Notes: generated by a model not told the origin, from the letters alone. A DNA stretch of 64,000 bases from Deltaproteobacteria bacterium (GCA_002719955.1 PBFW01000019.1:23996-87995); one strand, 5' to 3'; counted from the first letter of the stretch, positions 10,653 to 20,142 are shown. Made by a program: numbers and translations.

Positions 10653-12152
10653 CTAGCCCTTGTGGACGTATCCGTAGGCGTGGTTGCTGCGCTTGATCCC
10701 GCTCACCTGATACTCGCTGCGAATCGCGTCGATGGAATCGTTCTGGAGGGCGCCGTGGGTGTCTGCGGCGTCGAGCCCGTAGATCTTCGCGGAATTCCCC
10801 CAGAAGATCGCATTTTTCACCGCACTGGAGGCGCCACCGAGGGGTGCGAAGCCGTGGCGCTCTTGCATGTCCTCCGGGACCTCGAGTCGCCGGAGGGCTT
10901 CGATCTGCCACTGGGGGGAGCCATACCAGGTGGAATCGGTGCCCCAGATGACTCGATTGGCCCCGAGTCCCTTGATCAGCGTTCCGAGCATGGCCGCGCA
11001 CAGTCGCGGATGGGTCACGACCGTATTCGCGAAGGAGGTGCCGAGTTCGCCGTAGACGTTGTTGACGCCGAATTTCTCCGGAATCTTGGCGAGGTCGCTC
11101 ACCCAGCGGATATAGCCCGTCTCTTCGAATTCTGCGGCATCGCGGTCGGGAATCTCGATGAAGGGGCGAAGCGCCGAGTGATAGATGATGAAGTTGATAC
11201 CGGGCCAGTCGCGTGCCGCCTTTCCGACATCGTCCACCGTCGCATGCTTCCAGATGCCCGGGATCGCCTTCTCGTAGTCCCGTGCGATCAGGCCCTTGTG
11301 GATGCAGACCGTGTTGATGCCGGCCTTCTGGATCTTCTCGTAGAAGGGGTAGACGAGTTTCTCATCGTCCAGCCTCCAGGGATGCTTCGAGTCGCCGGGC
11401 TTGAGGGGGTCGCCGATCGTATAGCCCTTCCAGGAGTCGGGCTTGTATAGCTCGATCGCTTCGTCGACATGATCCGTCCAGCCGGGGCGCCCCGGCGTGA
11501 ACCCCGAGTGGCAGAGCATTCGGCGGGAGCCGGCGATGCCGTTGACCAGCGCTCGCGAGCGGGCCGCCTGCTCGTTGGTGATCAGCCAGGGGCGATCCGC
11601 GAAGGGGACCGTGCTGAGGAGGGCGGCCTTCGTGTCGCTATCGAGATAGACCTCCTTCAGGTAGTACTCGAACTGGAAACGTTTGTGGATGATCCCCATC
11701 TCGTCGAGCATGTCGGGGTTCCAGTGTTTGGCCGCAAATTTCCCGACATCGATCGGCTCCGGGTCATGCAGATCGTCGCGATTGAAATGGGTCTGGGCGT
11801 CGAAGATCAGCTGCCCCGCCAACCCCGAAGCCCGTTCGCCCGCCGCCCCGAAATCGCTCGCTTCGGCCTCTCCGACATCGAAGAGCCCGCCGTAGACCTC
11901 GTTCATGGCCAGGAAGGCCGCCGCCATGCCCGAGGCGGTCTTGAGGAAGTCACGCCGGTCGAGCCCGACCTTCTTGCCGTAGCGGTCGCCGAGGTCGTCG
12001 ATGCGCGCCTCGACCTTTTTCTGGTTCGGCGTCTGCGGAAGAGGCACATATTCGCCGTTGGAGACGACCCGCGTGGGCACCGGGGAGGGATGCGCGTCCT
12101 GCTCCGCAGGTACGACGTCATTCATTTCACGTTTGGAAAGCCATTCCGTCAT
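10653..12152 (-). CDS. Tat-exported amidohydrolase family protein
   Basis: The 499-residue protein has an internal twin-arginine signal, DRRDFLKTASG (about 65-75), followed by a hydrophobic stretch. This predicts folded export, with an unusually long N-region in front of the arginines. The body matches the TIM-barrel amidohydrolase_2 (PF04909) type: FDAQTHFNRDDLHDPEPI (metal-site HxxR-like start), RMLCHSGF, VCIHKGL, FIIYHSAL and the late RVIWGTDSTWYG with the conserved Asp. Known members are metal-dependent decarboxylases or hydrolases of aromatic acids. Start at 12152 follows GAGGAA. It is divergent from the P450 at 12359 across a 206-bp region holding two dyads. Confidence 0.85.
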   Translation of the reverse strand: MTEWLSKREMNDVVPAEQDAHPSPVPTRVVSNGEYVPLPQTPNQKKVEARIDDLGDRYGKKVGLDRRDFLKTASGMAAAFLAMNEVYGGLFDVGEAEASDFGAAGERASGLAGQLIFDAQTHFNRDDLHDPEPIDVGKFAAKHWNPDMLDEMGIIHKRFQFEYYLKEVYLDSDTKAALLSTVPFADRPWLITNEQAARSRALVNGIAGSRRMLCHSGFTPGRPGWTDHVDEAIELYKPDSWKGYTIGDPLKPGDSKHPWRLDDEKLVYPFYEKIQKAGINTVCIHKGLIARDYEKAIPGIWKHATVDDVGKAARDWPGINFIIYHSALRPFIEIPDRDAAEFEETGYIRWVSDLAKIPEKFGVNNVYGELGTSFANTVVTHPRLCAAMLGTLIKGLGANRVIWGTDSTWYGSPQWQIEALRRLEVPEDMQERHGFAPLGGASSAVKNAIFWGNSAKIYGLDAADTHGALQNDSIDAIRSEYQVSGIKRSNHAYGYVHKG

Positions 12153-12261
12153 GGTCTTCGATTCCTCGACTCACCGGGTCATCGTTGCCCCGCGGACGTT
12201 CCGGGGGAGCAACGCGCGTCTTCTCGAGCGCCCGAATCAAAGCAGATCGACCATAATCAAG

Positions 12262-12287
12262 CAAGCGCTTGACCAAGGTTTCCTTGG
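12262..12287. promoter_or_regulatory. Two adjacent dyads in a divergent promoter region
   Basis: CAAGCGCTTG (12262-12271) is a perfect 10-bp palindrome. One base later CCAAGG-TTT-CCTTGG (12273-12287) is a perfect inverted repeat with 6-bp arms. Both lie in the 206-bp region between the divergent amidohydrolase (start 12152) and P450 (start 12359) genes, where a repressor such as a TetR protein would bind. The regulator is not identified. Confidence 0.4.
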
Positions 12288-12358
12288 GGCTAGTCTGACG
12301 GTCGCATCTCGCTGCAATCAGCGTGACGGGGGGCCAGAGCGTCCCGAGAGGAAATGCC

Positions 12359-13645
12359 ATGGTCCGTCCCGCTCGTGTCTCCGAACCCTCGCGGGCACAG
12401 CCGCTTCCGGAGCCAGCCTCGCTCACCAGCCCCGCCGAAACCCTCGCCGTGATCCTCGAACCGCGCAGTCGCAGCGAGCTATACCGCTATCTCCATCGCT
12501 TGCGCGAACTCGCGCCGATGCATCGCAGCGAAGCGCTGCACGGACGCCCGGCCTGGGTGATCAGCAATCACGCCCTCGCCTACGAGGTGCTCTCCAATCA
12601 CTCCCTCGGCAGCGATTCGCATAACGCCGAGATCTTCAACACCGGGCCGACCGGAGAGCGCTTCTACGAATTGATGAAGCGCACCTTGCTCTATATCGGC
12701 CCGGAGGAGCACGGGCGGCTGCGCCGAATCCTTGCCCGCTTCTTCTCTCCGCGCAGCGTCGGGCAATACGCGCCACGCATTCAAACGGTCGTCGATGGCT
12801 TGCTCGACCAGGCCGAGAAGAGGGCTGAGGTCGATCTCGTGAAGGACCTGGCCTACGCGCTGCCCACCGCCGTGATCTGCGAGATCCTCGGTGTCCCTTC
12901 GCAGGACGTTTCGTCCTTTCACCATTGGCTGAACGATTTTGCGCGCCGGGGCGACGTTTCGGGCGTCACGCCCGAGGTCGAACGCAAGGGTGAAGAGGCC
13001 GTGATCGGTTTTACCGAGTATTTCCTCGATCGGATCGGTGAGCGGCGCGCGCAACCCCGTGAAGATCTCATGACCCAGCTGATCGAGGTCGAGGACCAGA
13101 ACGGAAAGCGATTGCGCGACGATGAACTCGTGGCGATCTTCATTCTGATGATCCAGGCCGGGCACGAGACGACGGCGGACCAGATCGGGCTCGGGATGCT
13201 CGGGCTCCTGCGCCACCCCGATCAGCTCGAGCTCCTACGCAGGGAGCCCGACCGCATCTCGGCGGCGGTCGAGGAGATCTGCCGCTACGACAGCTCGAAT
13301 CAGCTCCTGCAGCGGGTGGGCCGAGAGGATTTCAAACTCGGTGGCGAGACCGTACGCGCCGGGGAGGTCTGCGCGATCTTGAGCGGTGCGGCCAACCGTG
13401 ATCCGGCCCAATTTCCCGACCCCGACCGGCTCGACATCGAACGCCCCAGGCCCCATCACTTCGGGTTCGGTGCCGGTAATCACGTCTGCATGGGGGCCCC
13501 GCTCGCCCGCCTCGAGATCAAGGCCATGATCGGGGGGCTGGTCTCCCGCTTCTCGGGACTCGCGCTCGTCGAAGCGGAACCGGAGCTTCGAGTCAGTCTG
13601 GTGCTGCGCGGCCCCACGCGCCTCGATCTGGCACTGCAATCATGA
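12359..13645 (+). CDS. Cytochrome P450 (second of four)
   Basis: The 428-residue P450 has the I-helix motif IQAGHETTADQIG, an EEICRY K-helix and the haem loop FGFGAGNHVCMGAPLARLE with the ligand near Cys377. The N-terminus is about 20 residues longer than in its neighbour P450s. ATG at 12359 is chosen because AGAGGA precedes it. The next P450 follows 133 bp downstream on the same strand and a globin gene after that, so the three may be co-transcribed. Confidence 0.93.
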   Translation: MVRPARVSEPSRAQPLPEPASLTSPAETLAVILEPRSRSELYRYLHRLRELAPMHRSEALHGRPAWVISNHALAYEVLSNHSLGSDSHNAEIFNTGPTGERFYELMKRTLLYIGPEEHGRLRRILARFFSPRSVGQYAPRIQTVVDGLLDQAEKRAEVDLVKDLAYALPTAVICEILGVPSQDVSSFHHWLNDFARRGDVSGVTPEVERKGEEAVIGFTEYFLDRIGERRAQPREDLMTQLIEVEDQNGKRLRDDELVAIFILMIQAGHETTADQIGLGMLGLLRHPDQLELLRREPDRISAAVEEICRYDSSNQLLQRVGREDFKLGGETVRAGEVCAILSGAANRDPAQFPDPDRLDIERPRPHHFGFGAGNHVCMGAPLARLEIKAMIGGLVSRFSGLALVEAEPELRVSLVLRGPTRLDLALQS

Positions 13646-13778
13646 GGCGACGAGGGCTCCCATTCATGAGCGGCCCCACCGGATTCGAAAATCGACAAGG
13701 ATCTGCAGGGATCTGGCCAGGTCTGCGAGACGACCCGTCTTGCAGCACAGGGGGATTGCCGTGAGCCGGGAGGGCGAG

Positions 13779-14984
13779 ATGGCCGAGCTCGACTTCGACG
13801 TCTTCGATGCGTCCCAGACCCAGCGGATGTGGGACCTGATGCGTGAATTCAGACGCAGGGCTCCGGTGGCACCGATCAAGGGCGGCTTCGTCTATGTGTC
13901 GCGCTACCGAGAGGCTCGAGCCGTATTGCGGGATGCCCAGAAATTCTCCAACGCCGGCGGGATGAGACCCACGGGTCTGGTGGTGCCGGTCCACGATTCG
14001 AGCATCGGCGAGCTCGTTCCGCCGGTGCATGGACCGGTTCGCAAGGCAGCGCTCGCGGCCGCCCAGGGAACGGGGGTCGTGACCAGCGCCCGTGCTTTCT
14101 CGCGCGAGACCTGCGAGACATTGCTCGACGCGATCGTCGCCCGCGGCTCCGGTGACCTGCTCGCTGAATACAGCCTGGCCCTCACGACCCGCACGATCGC
14201 GTGGCTGATCGGTGTGCCCATGGAGGATTGCGATCAGTTGGCGGAGTGGGGTGAGGAGATCATGACGAGCACGCTCACCGTCACCAACCGCACCGAGCGG
14301 GGCGTGGGTTATGCCGAGTCGTTTCCCGAGTTTACGAATTATCTCGAGGAGCTCATCGAAGATCGCATCCGCAACGAGGATCCTTCTGGCAGCGTCGTCA
14401 CCCGCATTCTGCACAGCGGTCTCGAAGAGGGCAAGCTCACGACACCGATGATCCGCATGATTCTTCTGAACCTGCTCCTGGGGGGGACGGGCACGACCCG
14501 GGACTTCATCGGGAATCTGCTGGCGGAGATCCTACGGCGGCCGGAACTGCACGAAGAGCTCCACGCGGATCGCGCGCTCGTACCGGCGGCGCTCGAGGAA
14601 TCGTTACGCCTGTCTCCGCCCGTGCTTTACCTGATCCGGACCTGCACGGAGTCCACCCAACTCGCCGGGTGCGAAATCGGATCGGGCCAGCGCGTCGTCG
14701 TGGGTGTGGCCTCGGCGAACCGTGACGAAGAGGTCTACGAGGATGCCGATCAGTTTCGTCTTGACCGCGTGGACCCACCCGCCCATCTCTCCTTCGGCTT
14801 TGGTCCCCACCTCTGCGTCGGGTCTCCTCTGGCACGGGTCGAAGGGGAAGAGGCGATCAACACATTCCTTGATCGCTTTGCGCCGGGGCAGGTGCGTCTG
14901 GCTCCGGGATTCGAACTCGAGATGATGCCGCTGCCCTATATGCTCGGTCCGGTGCGCCTGGACGTGGAGATCGTGGGCAGCTGA
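13779..14984 (+). CDS. Cytochrome P450 (third of four), I-helix acid missing
   Basis: The 401-residue P450 has a normal haem loop, FGFGPHLCVGSPLARVE (ligand near Cys346), and the usual late ERR-type triad region. In the I-helix the motif is LLLGGTGTTRDF (about 233-243): the residue before the Thr pair, nearly always Asp or Glu in class I P450s, is Gly238. The conserved Thr is kept. Loss of the acid usually alters proton delivery and suggests a non-standard reaction, such as peroxygenase-like or non-hydroxylating chemistry; this is inference. Start at 13779 follows GGGAGG; an upstream ATG at 13740 and a GTG at 13761 are less likely. Confidence 0.9.
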   Translation: MAELDFDVFDASQTQRMWDLMREFRRRAPVAPIKGGFVYVSRYREARAVLRDAQKFSNAGGMRPTGLVVPVHDSSIGELVPPVHGPVRKAALAAAQGTGVVTSARAFSRETCETLLDAIVARGSGDLLAEYSLALTTRTIAWLIGVPMEDCDQLAEWGEEIMTSTLTVTNRTERGVGYAESFPEFTNYLEELIEDRIRNEDPSGSVVTRILHSGLEEGKLTTPMIRMILLNLLLGGTGTTRDFIGNLLAEILRRPELHEELHADRALVPAALEESLRLSPPVLYLIRTCTESTQLAGCEIGSGQRVVVGVASANRDEEVYEDADQFRLDRVDPPAHLSFGFGPHLCVGSPLARVEGEEAINTFLDRFAPGQVRLAPGFELEMMPLPYMLGPVRLDVEIVGS

Positions 14985-15125
14985 GAGGATGCGGGGCCTT
15001 TCTCGGCTTCGGGGCGTCCGGCCCGTGGTTCGAGGGTTGTTGTGTCGCAAAGGCACAAGAGGGGTTCGAGAACGCGGCTCGAATCTGGCGGCGGGCCCGC
15101 GGCGGATCATGCGGGGGGTGGATCG

Positions 15126-15557
15126 ATGTCGGAAATCGCTGAGCGCCTCGAGCGCAATCTGGAAACGATCGCGCGGGATGAGCCCGCGCTGATCCGCCGC
15201 GTCTACGAGGATCTCTTCTCGCACCATCCCTCGATCGCAGAACTCTTCACCACACACAGAACCGCGGTGAGAGCGGAGATGCTGCGGGAGATTCTGGTGA
15301 TCGCGCTCGCGCAGGCCGAAGGGGCCTCCTGGGTGGAAGAGAACCTCGCCTCGCTCGGCTACAAGCACCACGTGAACGAGGTGACGCACGAGATGTACGG
15401 CTGGTTCACCGACTGTCTGATCCGGATCTTCGCGGAGTTCTCAGGATCGGAATGGTGCGCAGAACTCGAGGCGGACTGGCGAGCCGTCCTCGAACAACTC
15501 AGCGACCAGATGCGCAGGGCGGGAGAGGACGCGGGGGGAGGCATAGTCGGGGCGTAG
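15126..15557 (+). CDS. Single-domain globin
   Basis: The 143-residue protein resembles the haem domain of flavohaemoglobins. The B/C region is RRVYEDLFSHHPSIAELF, the proximal His is in LGYKHHVNEVTHEMYGWF (His81 or His82), and the C-terminal helix is EADWRAVLEQLSDQM. No flavin reductase domain follows. It would bind O2 or NO; next to three P450s and another globin it could buffer O2 or protect haem enzymes from NO. Start at 15126 follows GGGGGTGG. It lies 141 bp after the P450 and converges with the SnoaL-like gene ending at 15577. Confidence 0.82.
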   Translation: MSEIAERLERNLETIARDEPALIRRVYEDLFSHHPSIAELFTTHRTAVRAEMLREILVIALAQAEGASWVEENLASLGYKHHVNEVTHEMYGWFTDCLIRIFAEFSGSEWCAELEADWRAVLEQLSDQMRRAGEDAGGGIVGA

Positions 15558-15576
15558 CATCGCGAACCCGGCGAAC

Positions 15577-15984
15577 TCACGCCGACGACCCCGACGAGGG
15601 TTCAGCTACCGCGTTCACGACCTCAGATTTCCGAAGGTAGACCTCGACGCCGGAGATCCTTGCCTCTCCGTCGACCTCGAAGACGAGGGCCTCCTCCGCG
15701 TGAAGTCGCCTGCCCGAATCCTCGGTGAAGGTCTCACTGAGGCGCACCCAGACCGTCCGGTCGATCGCCGCGACGCGCTGGACGCGCAACACGTAGTCTC
15801 CCAGCTTCGAGACGACGTCGCACAGGAAGTCGCGGTAGGCCGTGTCTCCCTCGACGACATCGCCATAGGGCCCCATTCGCACGACCCCTTTCGCCAGGGT
15901 CTGCCCGAGCTTCGGCCAATCCTGTTCGCCCAACGCTTCGAGGTAGTTGTGTACGACGCTCGAGATCTCTTCCGTCCCCGACAT
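15577..15984 (-). CDS. SnoaL-like (NTF2-fold) protein
   Basis: The 135-residue protein fits the SnoaL polyketide-cyclase-like fold: an N-terminal helix pair EEISSVVHNYLEALGEQDWPK, then YRDFLCDVVSKLGDYVLRVQ, alternating strands RTVWVRLSETF and ALVFEVDGEARISGVEVYLR. The start at 15984 is preceded by GGAGG at seven bases; two other ATGs upstream (15990, 16038) are less well placed. It is divergent from a second SnoaL-like gene at 16103. Substrate unknown. Confidence 0.75.
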   Translation of the reverse strand: MSGTEEISSVVHNYLEALGEQDWPKLGQTLAKGVVRMGPYGDVVEGDTAYRDFLCDVVSKLGDYVLRVQRVAAIDRTVWVRLSETFTEDSGRRLHAEEALVFEVDGEARISGVEVYLRKSEVVNAVAEPSSGSSA

Positions 15985-16102
15985 TCTCATTCCTCCATCG
16001 ACGTCGAGAGCATGGGATGAGATCGCGCTCCCTGCCACGCTCGGGCTACCGTGCTTGCAATGCAGGCCGATCGGCGTGGATCGTGATCCGGGAGGGTAGG
16101 GG

Positions 16103-16591
16103 ATGGGGAACGTGGAGAAGTTGGAGAGTCGGGTGAGCCGACTCGAGTCAGAGGTGCGCGCGCTCCGGGATCAGCGCGAGATCCAGGAACTCCGATTTCG
16201 CTATCACATCGCCGTCAACGAAAGGCGGATCGACGAGATTCCAGCGCTTTTCTGTGAGGAGGGGGAGGCGCATTTCGGGGAGATCGGATCCGCGCGGGGA
16301 AGGGCCGAGATCGCCACTTTCTACCACGACGTGGTGGGCGGGAGTCCCTTCATCAAACAGTTCATCCACAATCACGTGATCCAGATCTCGGGTGATCGCG
16401 CGACGGGGCTCTCCTACCTGGAGGCCAAGACCGTCGCCGAAGGGGAGAGCCTCCTCGTTGCGGCGCGCTTCGATGATGAATACGTACGGCTCGCCGGAGG
16501 CTGGCATTTTCGCATGCTGCGACTGACGCCATTCTTTGTCACCCCCCTCCGTGAGGGCTGGTCCGGCGAGAACGAACTCGCCACCCGCTGA
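16103..16591 (+). CDS. SnoaL-like protein with coiled-coil N-terminus
   Basis: The 162-residue protein opens with a short heptad coiled coil, VEKLESRVSRLESEVRALRD (about 4-23), then a SnoaL_4 domain: REIQELRFRYHIAVNERRID, ALFCEEGEAHFGEIG and FIHNHVIQISGD. Such coiled coils probably drive oligomerisation. The start follows GGGAGGGTAGGGG. It lies 31 bp upstream of an LLM flavin oxidoreductase, so the two are likely one operon and may act on the same substrate. Confidence 0.82.
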   Translation: MGNVEKLESRVSRLESEVRALRDQREIQELRFRYHIAVNERRIDEIPALFCEEGEAHFGEIGSARGRAEIATFYHDVVGGSPFIKQFIHNHVIQISGDRATGLSYLEAKTVAEGESLLVAARFDDEYVRLAGGWHFRMLRLTPFFVTPLREGWSGENELATR

Positions 16592-16622
16592 TCCGCGCTG
16601 CGGGTGCTGAATCGGAGATTCC

Positions 16623-17552
16623 ATGGAAATCGGCCTCATCCTGCCCAACTCGGGCGAGCTCGCGAACGCCGCGGCGATCTATCGGATCGCAGAGAGGGCT
16701 GAAGCACTCGGCTTCGACGCGCTCTGGACCGCGGATCATCTGGTCTTGCCGATCGAATCATCGACCTTTTATCCCTATTTGCCGGGCATGAAGATCCGGC
16801 CCGACGCGCGTCACGCCTTCATCGATCCGATGATCGCCCTGGCCGGGGTCGCGGCGCGCACGAGCCGTATTCGTCTCGGGGTGAGCGTTTATCTCGCCGC
16901 GCTTCGCCACCCGATCGTCGCTGCGAAACTCGTCGCGTCTCTCGATCAGCTTTCGGGCGGGCGGGTTCTTCTGGGTGTGGGTTCGGGCTGGATTCCAGAG
17001 GAGTACGAGACGCTCGGGATCTCGTTCGATGAACGGGGTCGCGTCCTCGACGAACACCTCGAAGCCATGCGCGCGCTCTGGTCCGAGGATCATCCCCGCT
17101 ACGAGGGCGACTACTACCGCTTCGAGAATATCGGCTTCGACCCGAAGCCCGTGGCTTCACGCATCCCGATCTGGGTCGGCGGCAACAGCCGGCCGGCGCG
17201 GCGGAGAGCCGCGCGCCTGGGTGACGGCTGGCATGTGATCGACGTGCCGCTGCCGGAGCTGCGTCAGGGGATCGATGATCTGTCGGATCTGTGTCGCGAG
17301 GCGGGTCGCTCCGCGTCCGATGTGGTGATCTCGATGCGTGCTCAGATCCAGCTGACCGAAGCGCGGATCCCCCCCGAAGAGCGCATCGCTCCGCTGATGG
17401 GTCCGCTCGACGACGTCCTCGATCGACTCCGAGACTATTCGGCGGCCGGGGTGAGCCATATGGCCCTGTGGCCCCGGGAGTCGGACCTCGACGCCTATTT
17501 GGAAAGGATGGAGCGAATCGCGGCAGAGATCCTTCCCGCCTTTCCTGTGTGA
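16623..17552 (+). CDS. LLM-class F420-dependent oxidoreductase
   Basis: The 309-residue protein is a luciferase-like TIM barrel of the F420-dependent group. It begins MEIGLILPNSGELAN and has EALGFDALWTADHLVLP, TSRIRLGVSVYLAALRHP and the typical phosphate-binding stretch SGGRVLLGVGSGWIPEEY, then PVASRIPIWVGGNSRPARRR. Members use reduced F420 or FMN in reductions or oxygenations of hydrophobic substrates. No F420 biosynthesis genes are in the window. Start at 16623 follows GGAG and lies just behind the SnoaL-like gene. Confidence 0.9.
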   Translation: MEIGLILPNSGELANAAAIYRIAERAEALGFDALWTADHLVLPIESSTFYPYLPGMKIRPDARHAFIDPMIALAGVAARTSRIRLGVSVYLAALRHPIVAAKLVASLDQLSGGRVLLGVGSGWIPEEYETLGISFDERGRVLDEHLEAMRALWSEDHPRYEGDYYRFENIGFDPKPVASRIPIWVGGNSRPARRRAARLGDGWHVIDVPLPELRQGIDDLSDLCREAGRSASDVVISMRAQIQLTEARIPPEERIAPLMGPLDDVLDRLRDYSAAGVSHMALWPRESDLDAYLERMERIAAEILPAFPV

Positions 17553-17823
17553 GGCCAATGGTGATCTACGCGCAGGAGGCCGACGAAACGATCGTCGGGT
17601 TCGCCGAAGTTCTCGAAGAGGAGGCTGCGTCCCACGCCACCTGAAGGCGAGTGGCCTCGTCAAGGTGCGGAGGATCGGATGAGATCGACGGCTTGATCGG
17701 CGGGATCCTCTCTGCGATCGTGAGAATCGCTGGCGACGCCGATCCCAAGAAACCCACGCAGAGGGTGATCATGTCGCGGGGGATCGCGGGGCGATCGCCT
17801 CTTCCCCATGCAGGAGAACGGCC

Positions 17824-18678
17824 ATGCAGGATCTGGCAGGAAAGGTCGCCTTTGTCAGCGGTGGCGGCAGCGGAATCGGGCGAGGGATCGCACTCGGGCT
17901 CGCCGCGGAGTCGATGGTCGTGGCCGTCGCCGATATTCGGCTCGAGGGCGCGCAGGCGGTGGCGGCGGAAATCATCGAGCGAGGGGGCCATGCCCTCGCC
18001 ATCCGGGTGGACGTGACTTCACTCGAGTCGCTCGAGTTGGCCGCAAAGCGGGTCGCCGCCGAGGCGGGCGGCTTGAATCTTCTGTGCGCGAATGCCGGGG
18101 TGTTGGCTCGGATGGCCTCGAACGATGATCACACGGTGGAAGATTGGGAGTACACGCTCTCGGTCAACGTCCTGGGCATCATGAAGACGATCAGGGTCTT
18201 TCTACCTCTGCTCCGGCAGAGCGCGCCAGATGCGCATATCGTCAACACGGCCTCGCTCGGAGGGCTCGTGGCGACGGGCGGGCTCCCGATCAGCGCATAT
18301 GTCGCGAGCAAATACGCCTGCGTGGGGTACAGCGAATTTCTGCGAGGAGAGCTTGCGGCCGAAGAGATCGGCGTCTCCGTTCTCTGTCCGGGCGTGGTCG
18401 AATCGGATCTGATGAACACCTCTTCCCGGAATCGTCCGGAAGGCTTCGGCCGATCGGCTGCGTTCGAAGGTGCGGCGACACCGGGCGATGTCGACTCTCC
18501 GGCCGTTGCGGATACGTCCATGCCCGCCGAGGAAGTCGGGCCGATCGTCGTCGAGGCCATTCGCGCGAATCGGCCCTATATCTTCACGCATCCGCATGCA
18601 CGACAGGCGGTCGAGAAGCGCTTTCAGCGAATCTTCGACGATTTCGAGTTCGCTGCACAGGCCGTCGGGAAGACCTAG
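17824..18678 (+). CDS. SDR family NAD(P)-dependent oxidoreductase
   Basis: The 284-residue protein is a classical short-chain dehydrogenase: the cofactor loop SGGGSGIGRGIALGLA (about 12-27), the NAG motif LLCANAGVLAR, catalytic Ser144 (NTASLGG), and Tyr159-x3-Lys163 (YVASKYACVGY). Asp37 at the end of the second strand (VADIRL) favours NAD. It would oxidise or reduce a secondary alcohol or ketone. Start at 17824 follows AGGAGAACGGCC. The 270 bp before it contain no convincing gene. Confidence 0.92.
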   Translation: MQDLAGKVAFVSGGGSGIGRGIALGLAAESMVVAVADIRLEGAQAVAAEIIERGGHALAIRVDVTSLESLELAAKRVAAEAGGLNLLCANAGVLARMASNDDHTVEDWEYTLSVNVLGIMKTIRVFLPLLRQSAPDAHIVNTASLGGLVATGGLPISAYVASKYACVGYSEFLRGELAAEEIGVSVLCPGVVESDLMNTSSRNRPEGFGRSAAFEGAATPGDVDSPAVADTSMPAEEVGPIVVEAIRANRPYIFTHPHARQAVEKRFQRIFDDFEFAAQAVGKT

Positions 18679-18775
18679 GACGTCCGGGGAATTCGTGCAT
18701 CCATCTCGATCCTTTCCCGTCCGTTCTCTCCGCCTCTTTTTCACCCGTTGGGCGTGAGCGTTCCCGCCGAGCGTT

Positions 18776-20047
18776 CTACTCGATCAGATGGACGACCCCC
18801 TCCTTTTCACCGAGGGGCGGAGCGAAGTCGGTCGCGGCCTCGTAGTCGACGCCGTCCACTTCCCATCCGTATAGCTGCATGAATTCCTTCTTGAACAGTT
18901 CGAGACCCCGGGCGGTGAGCGGAGCCACGGCCCCCGGTTGGGCGGTCTCCCATAATTCGCGCAGTGGGGTCTGGGTTTCCGGCACGAGTTCATTGGCATC
19001 GAGACGGAGTCGTCCCTCTTCGTCGAGCATCTCGCGCCAGGCCTCGCCCTGGCCCTTTTCCCCGGCGCCATAGAGCGCGTGGGCGAAGCCGATGCCGACC
19101 GCGAGCGGATCGTCATAGGCACCGATGCCGCTGTCGACCACGGCGAGATAGTCGGCGATATATTTGAGCATGGCGGGAATCGCGACCGAGGCGCCGGTCA
19201 CGACCGCCGGGTTCATGCAGGTGAAGGCCGAGCCCCCGAGACGTTTCTGGAGTCGGGCATCGAGACTTCGCGTCGTTGCATCGATGTGTTTCTTGGCTGC
19301 GCCCAGGGCTCCGTCCCAATAGATTCGCCGCAGCGGCTCGAAGTCGGGACCGATATAACTGAGTGATGCGATCTTGAATCCCGGGTGGGCTCGGTCCGCG
19401 TAGAGCAGGGCGTTGGCCCAGAGAGCCAGATCGTCGCCGCCCATCACGCGTCGGGTATGCTCGATTTCGATCTCGCTGGCGGGCTCGAGATGCACCTCTT
19501 TGTGTTCGCCGCTCTTGAAGTCGAGGCCGACGACATCGAGCGGTTCGCCCACGACTTTGAGTGCCGAAGTCCAGGTTTCTTCGAGGTGAGTGCGTCGGGG
19601 CGCAGCGACGCTGTAAACGAGAAGATCGATCCGCTCTCCGGCCGCGTGGAGATCATCGATCACCCGATCTCGGGTCTCGTCGCTGAAGGCGTCCCCGAAA
19701 TAGGTCCGCTGTTCGGGGTAGGTCCGATGCAGCGCTTCGGTGAGGTACCAACCGGCTGGGGCGATCGCGACCTTCTGGTCGCGGAAGGCCGGCGGCGTTT
19801 CGTAGCCCACACCGATGATCTTCGTGAACCCCGCCTCCTTGAGTGAGATTGCGATCGAACTTCCGTATCCGAAAGTGGTACTTCCGAGAATCAGCGCCGT
19901 CTTTCCCTCGGCCGCGGCCAGCGGTGCGGGGAACGCAGCGCGGGCCCGCTCGATCTGGCGCTGGGTGAGGACGCGGCAGCCTTCGGGGTGGGCCGTCAGG
20001 ATCATCAGTCCGCGTGCGCGGGGTGTAGCGAGTGAAAGAACCGACAT
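18776..20047 (-). CDS. fabV: FabV-type trans-2-enoyl reductase
   Basis: The 423-residue protein aligns well with FabV/TER enoyl-ACP (CoA) reductases. It shows the opening RGLMILTAHPEGCRVL, the extended SDR cofactor loop LILGSTTFGYGSSIA, and the diagnostic Tyr-x8-Lys pair, Tyr243 and Lys252 in RIYWDGALGAAKKHI. It reduces the 2,3 double bond of enoyl-ACP or enoyl-CoA with NADH. It stands alone here with no fab operon and sits among degradative genes, so either a housekeeping fatty-acid role or a CoA-thioester reduction role is possible. Start at 20047 follows GGGAG; the ATG at 20104 would add a non-homologous tail. Confidence 0.9.
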   Translation of the reverse strand: MSVLSLATPRARGLMILTAHPEGCRVLTQRQIERARAAFPAPLAAAEGKTALILGSTTFGYGSSIAISLKEAGFTKIIGVGYETPPAFRDQKVAIAPAGWYLTEALHRTYPEQRTYFGDAFSDETRDRVIDDLHAAGERIDLLVYSVAAPRRTHLEETWTSALKVVGEPLDVVGLDFKSGEHKEVHLEPASEIEIEHTRRVMGGDDLALWANALLYADRAHPGFKIASLSYIGPDFEPLRRIYWDGALGAAKKHIDATTRSLDARLQKRLGGSAFTCMNPAVVTGASVAIPAMLKYIADYLAVVDSGIGAYDDPLAVGIGFAHALYGAGEKGQGEAWREMLDEEGRLRLDANELVPETQTPLRELWETAQPGAVAPLTARGLELFKKEFMQLYGWEVDGVDYEAATDFAPPLGEKEGVVHLIE

Positions 20048-20142
20048 TCGCTCCCTTGAGTGAGACCGGGCTCGTGCCCGAATGGGTTTTCGGAGATTCG
20101 CCAAGACGCTCGATCGCGGCCCGTGAGTTGGAGCCTACCCGA

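Noticed and set aside
17558..17644. 28-codon frame after the LLM oxidoreductase
   Set aside because: Too short, no clear ribosome site and no homology evidence.
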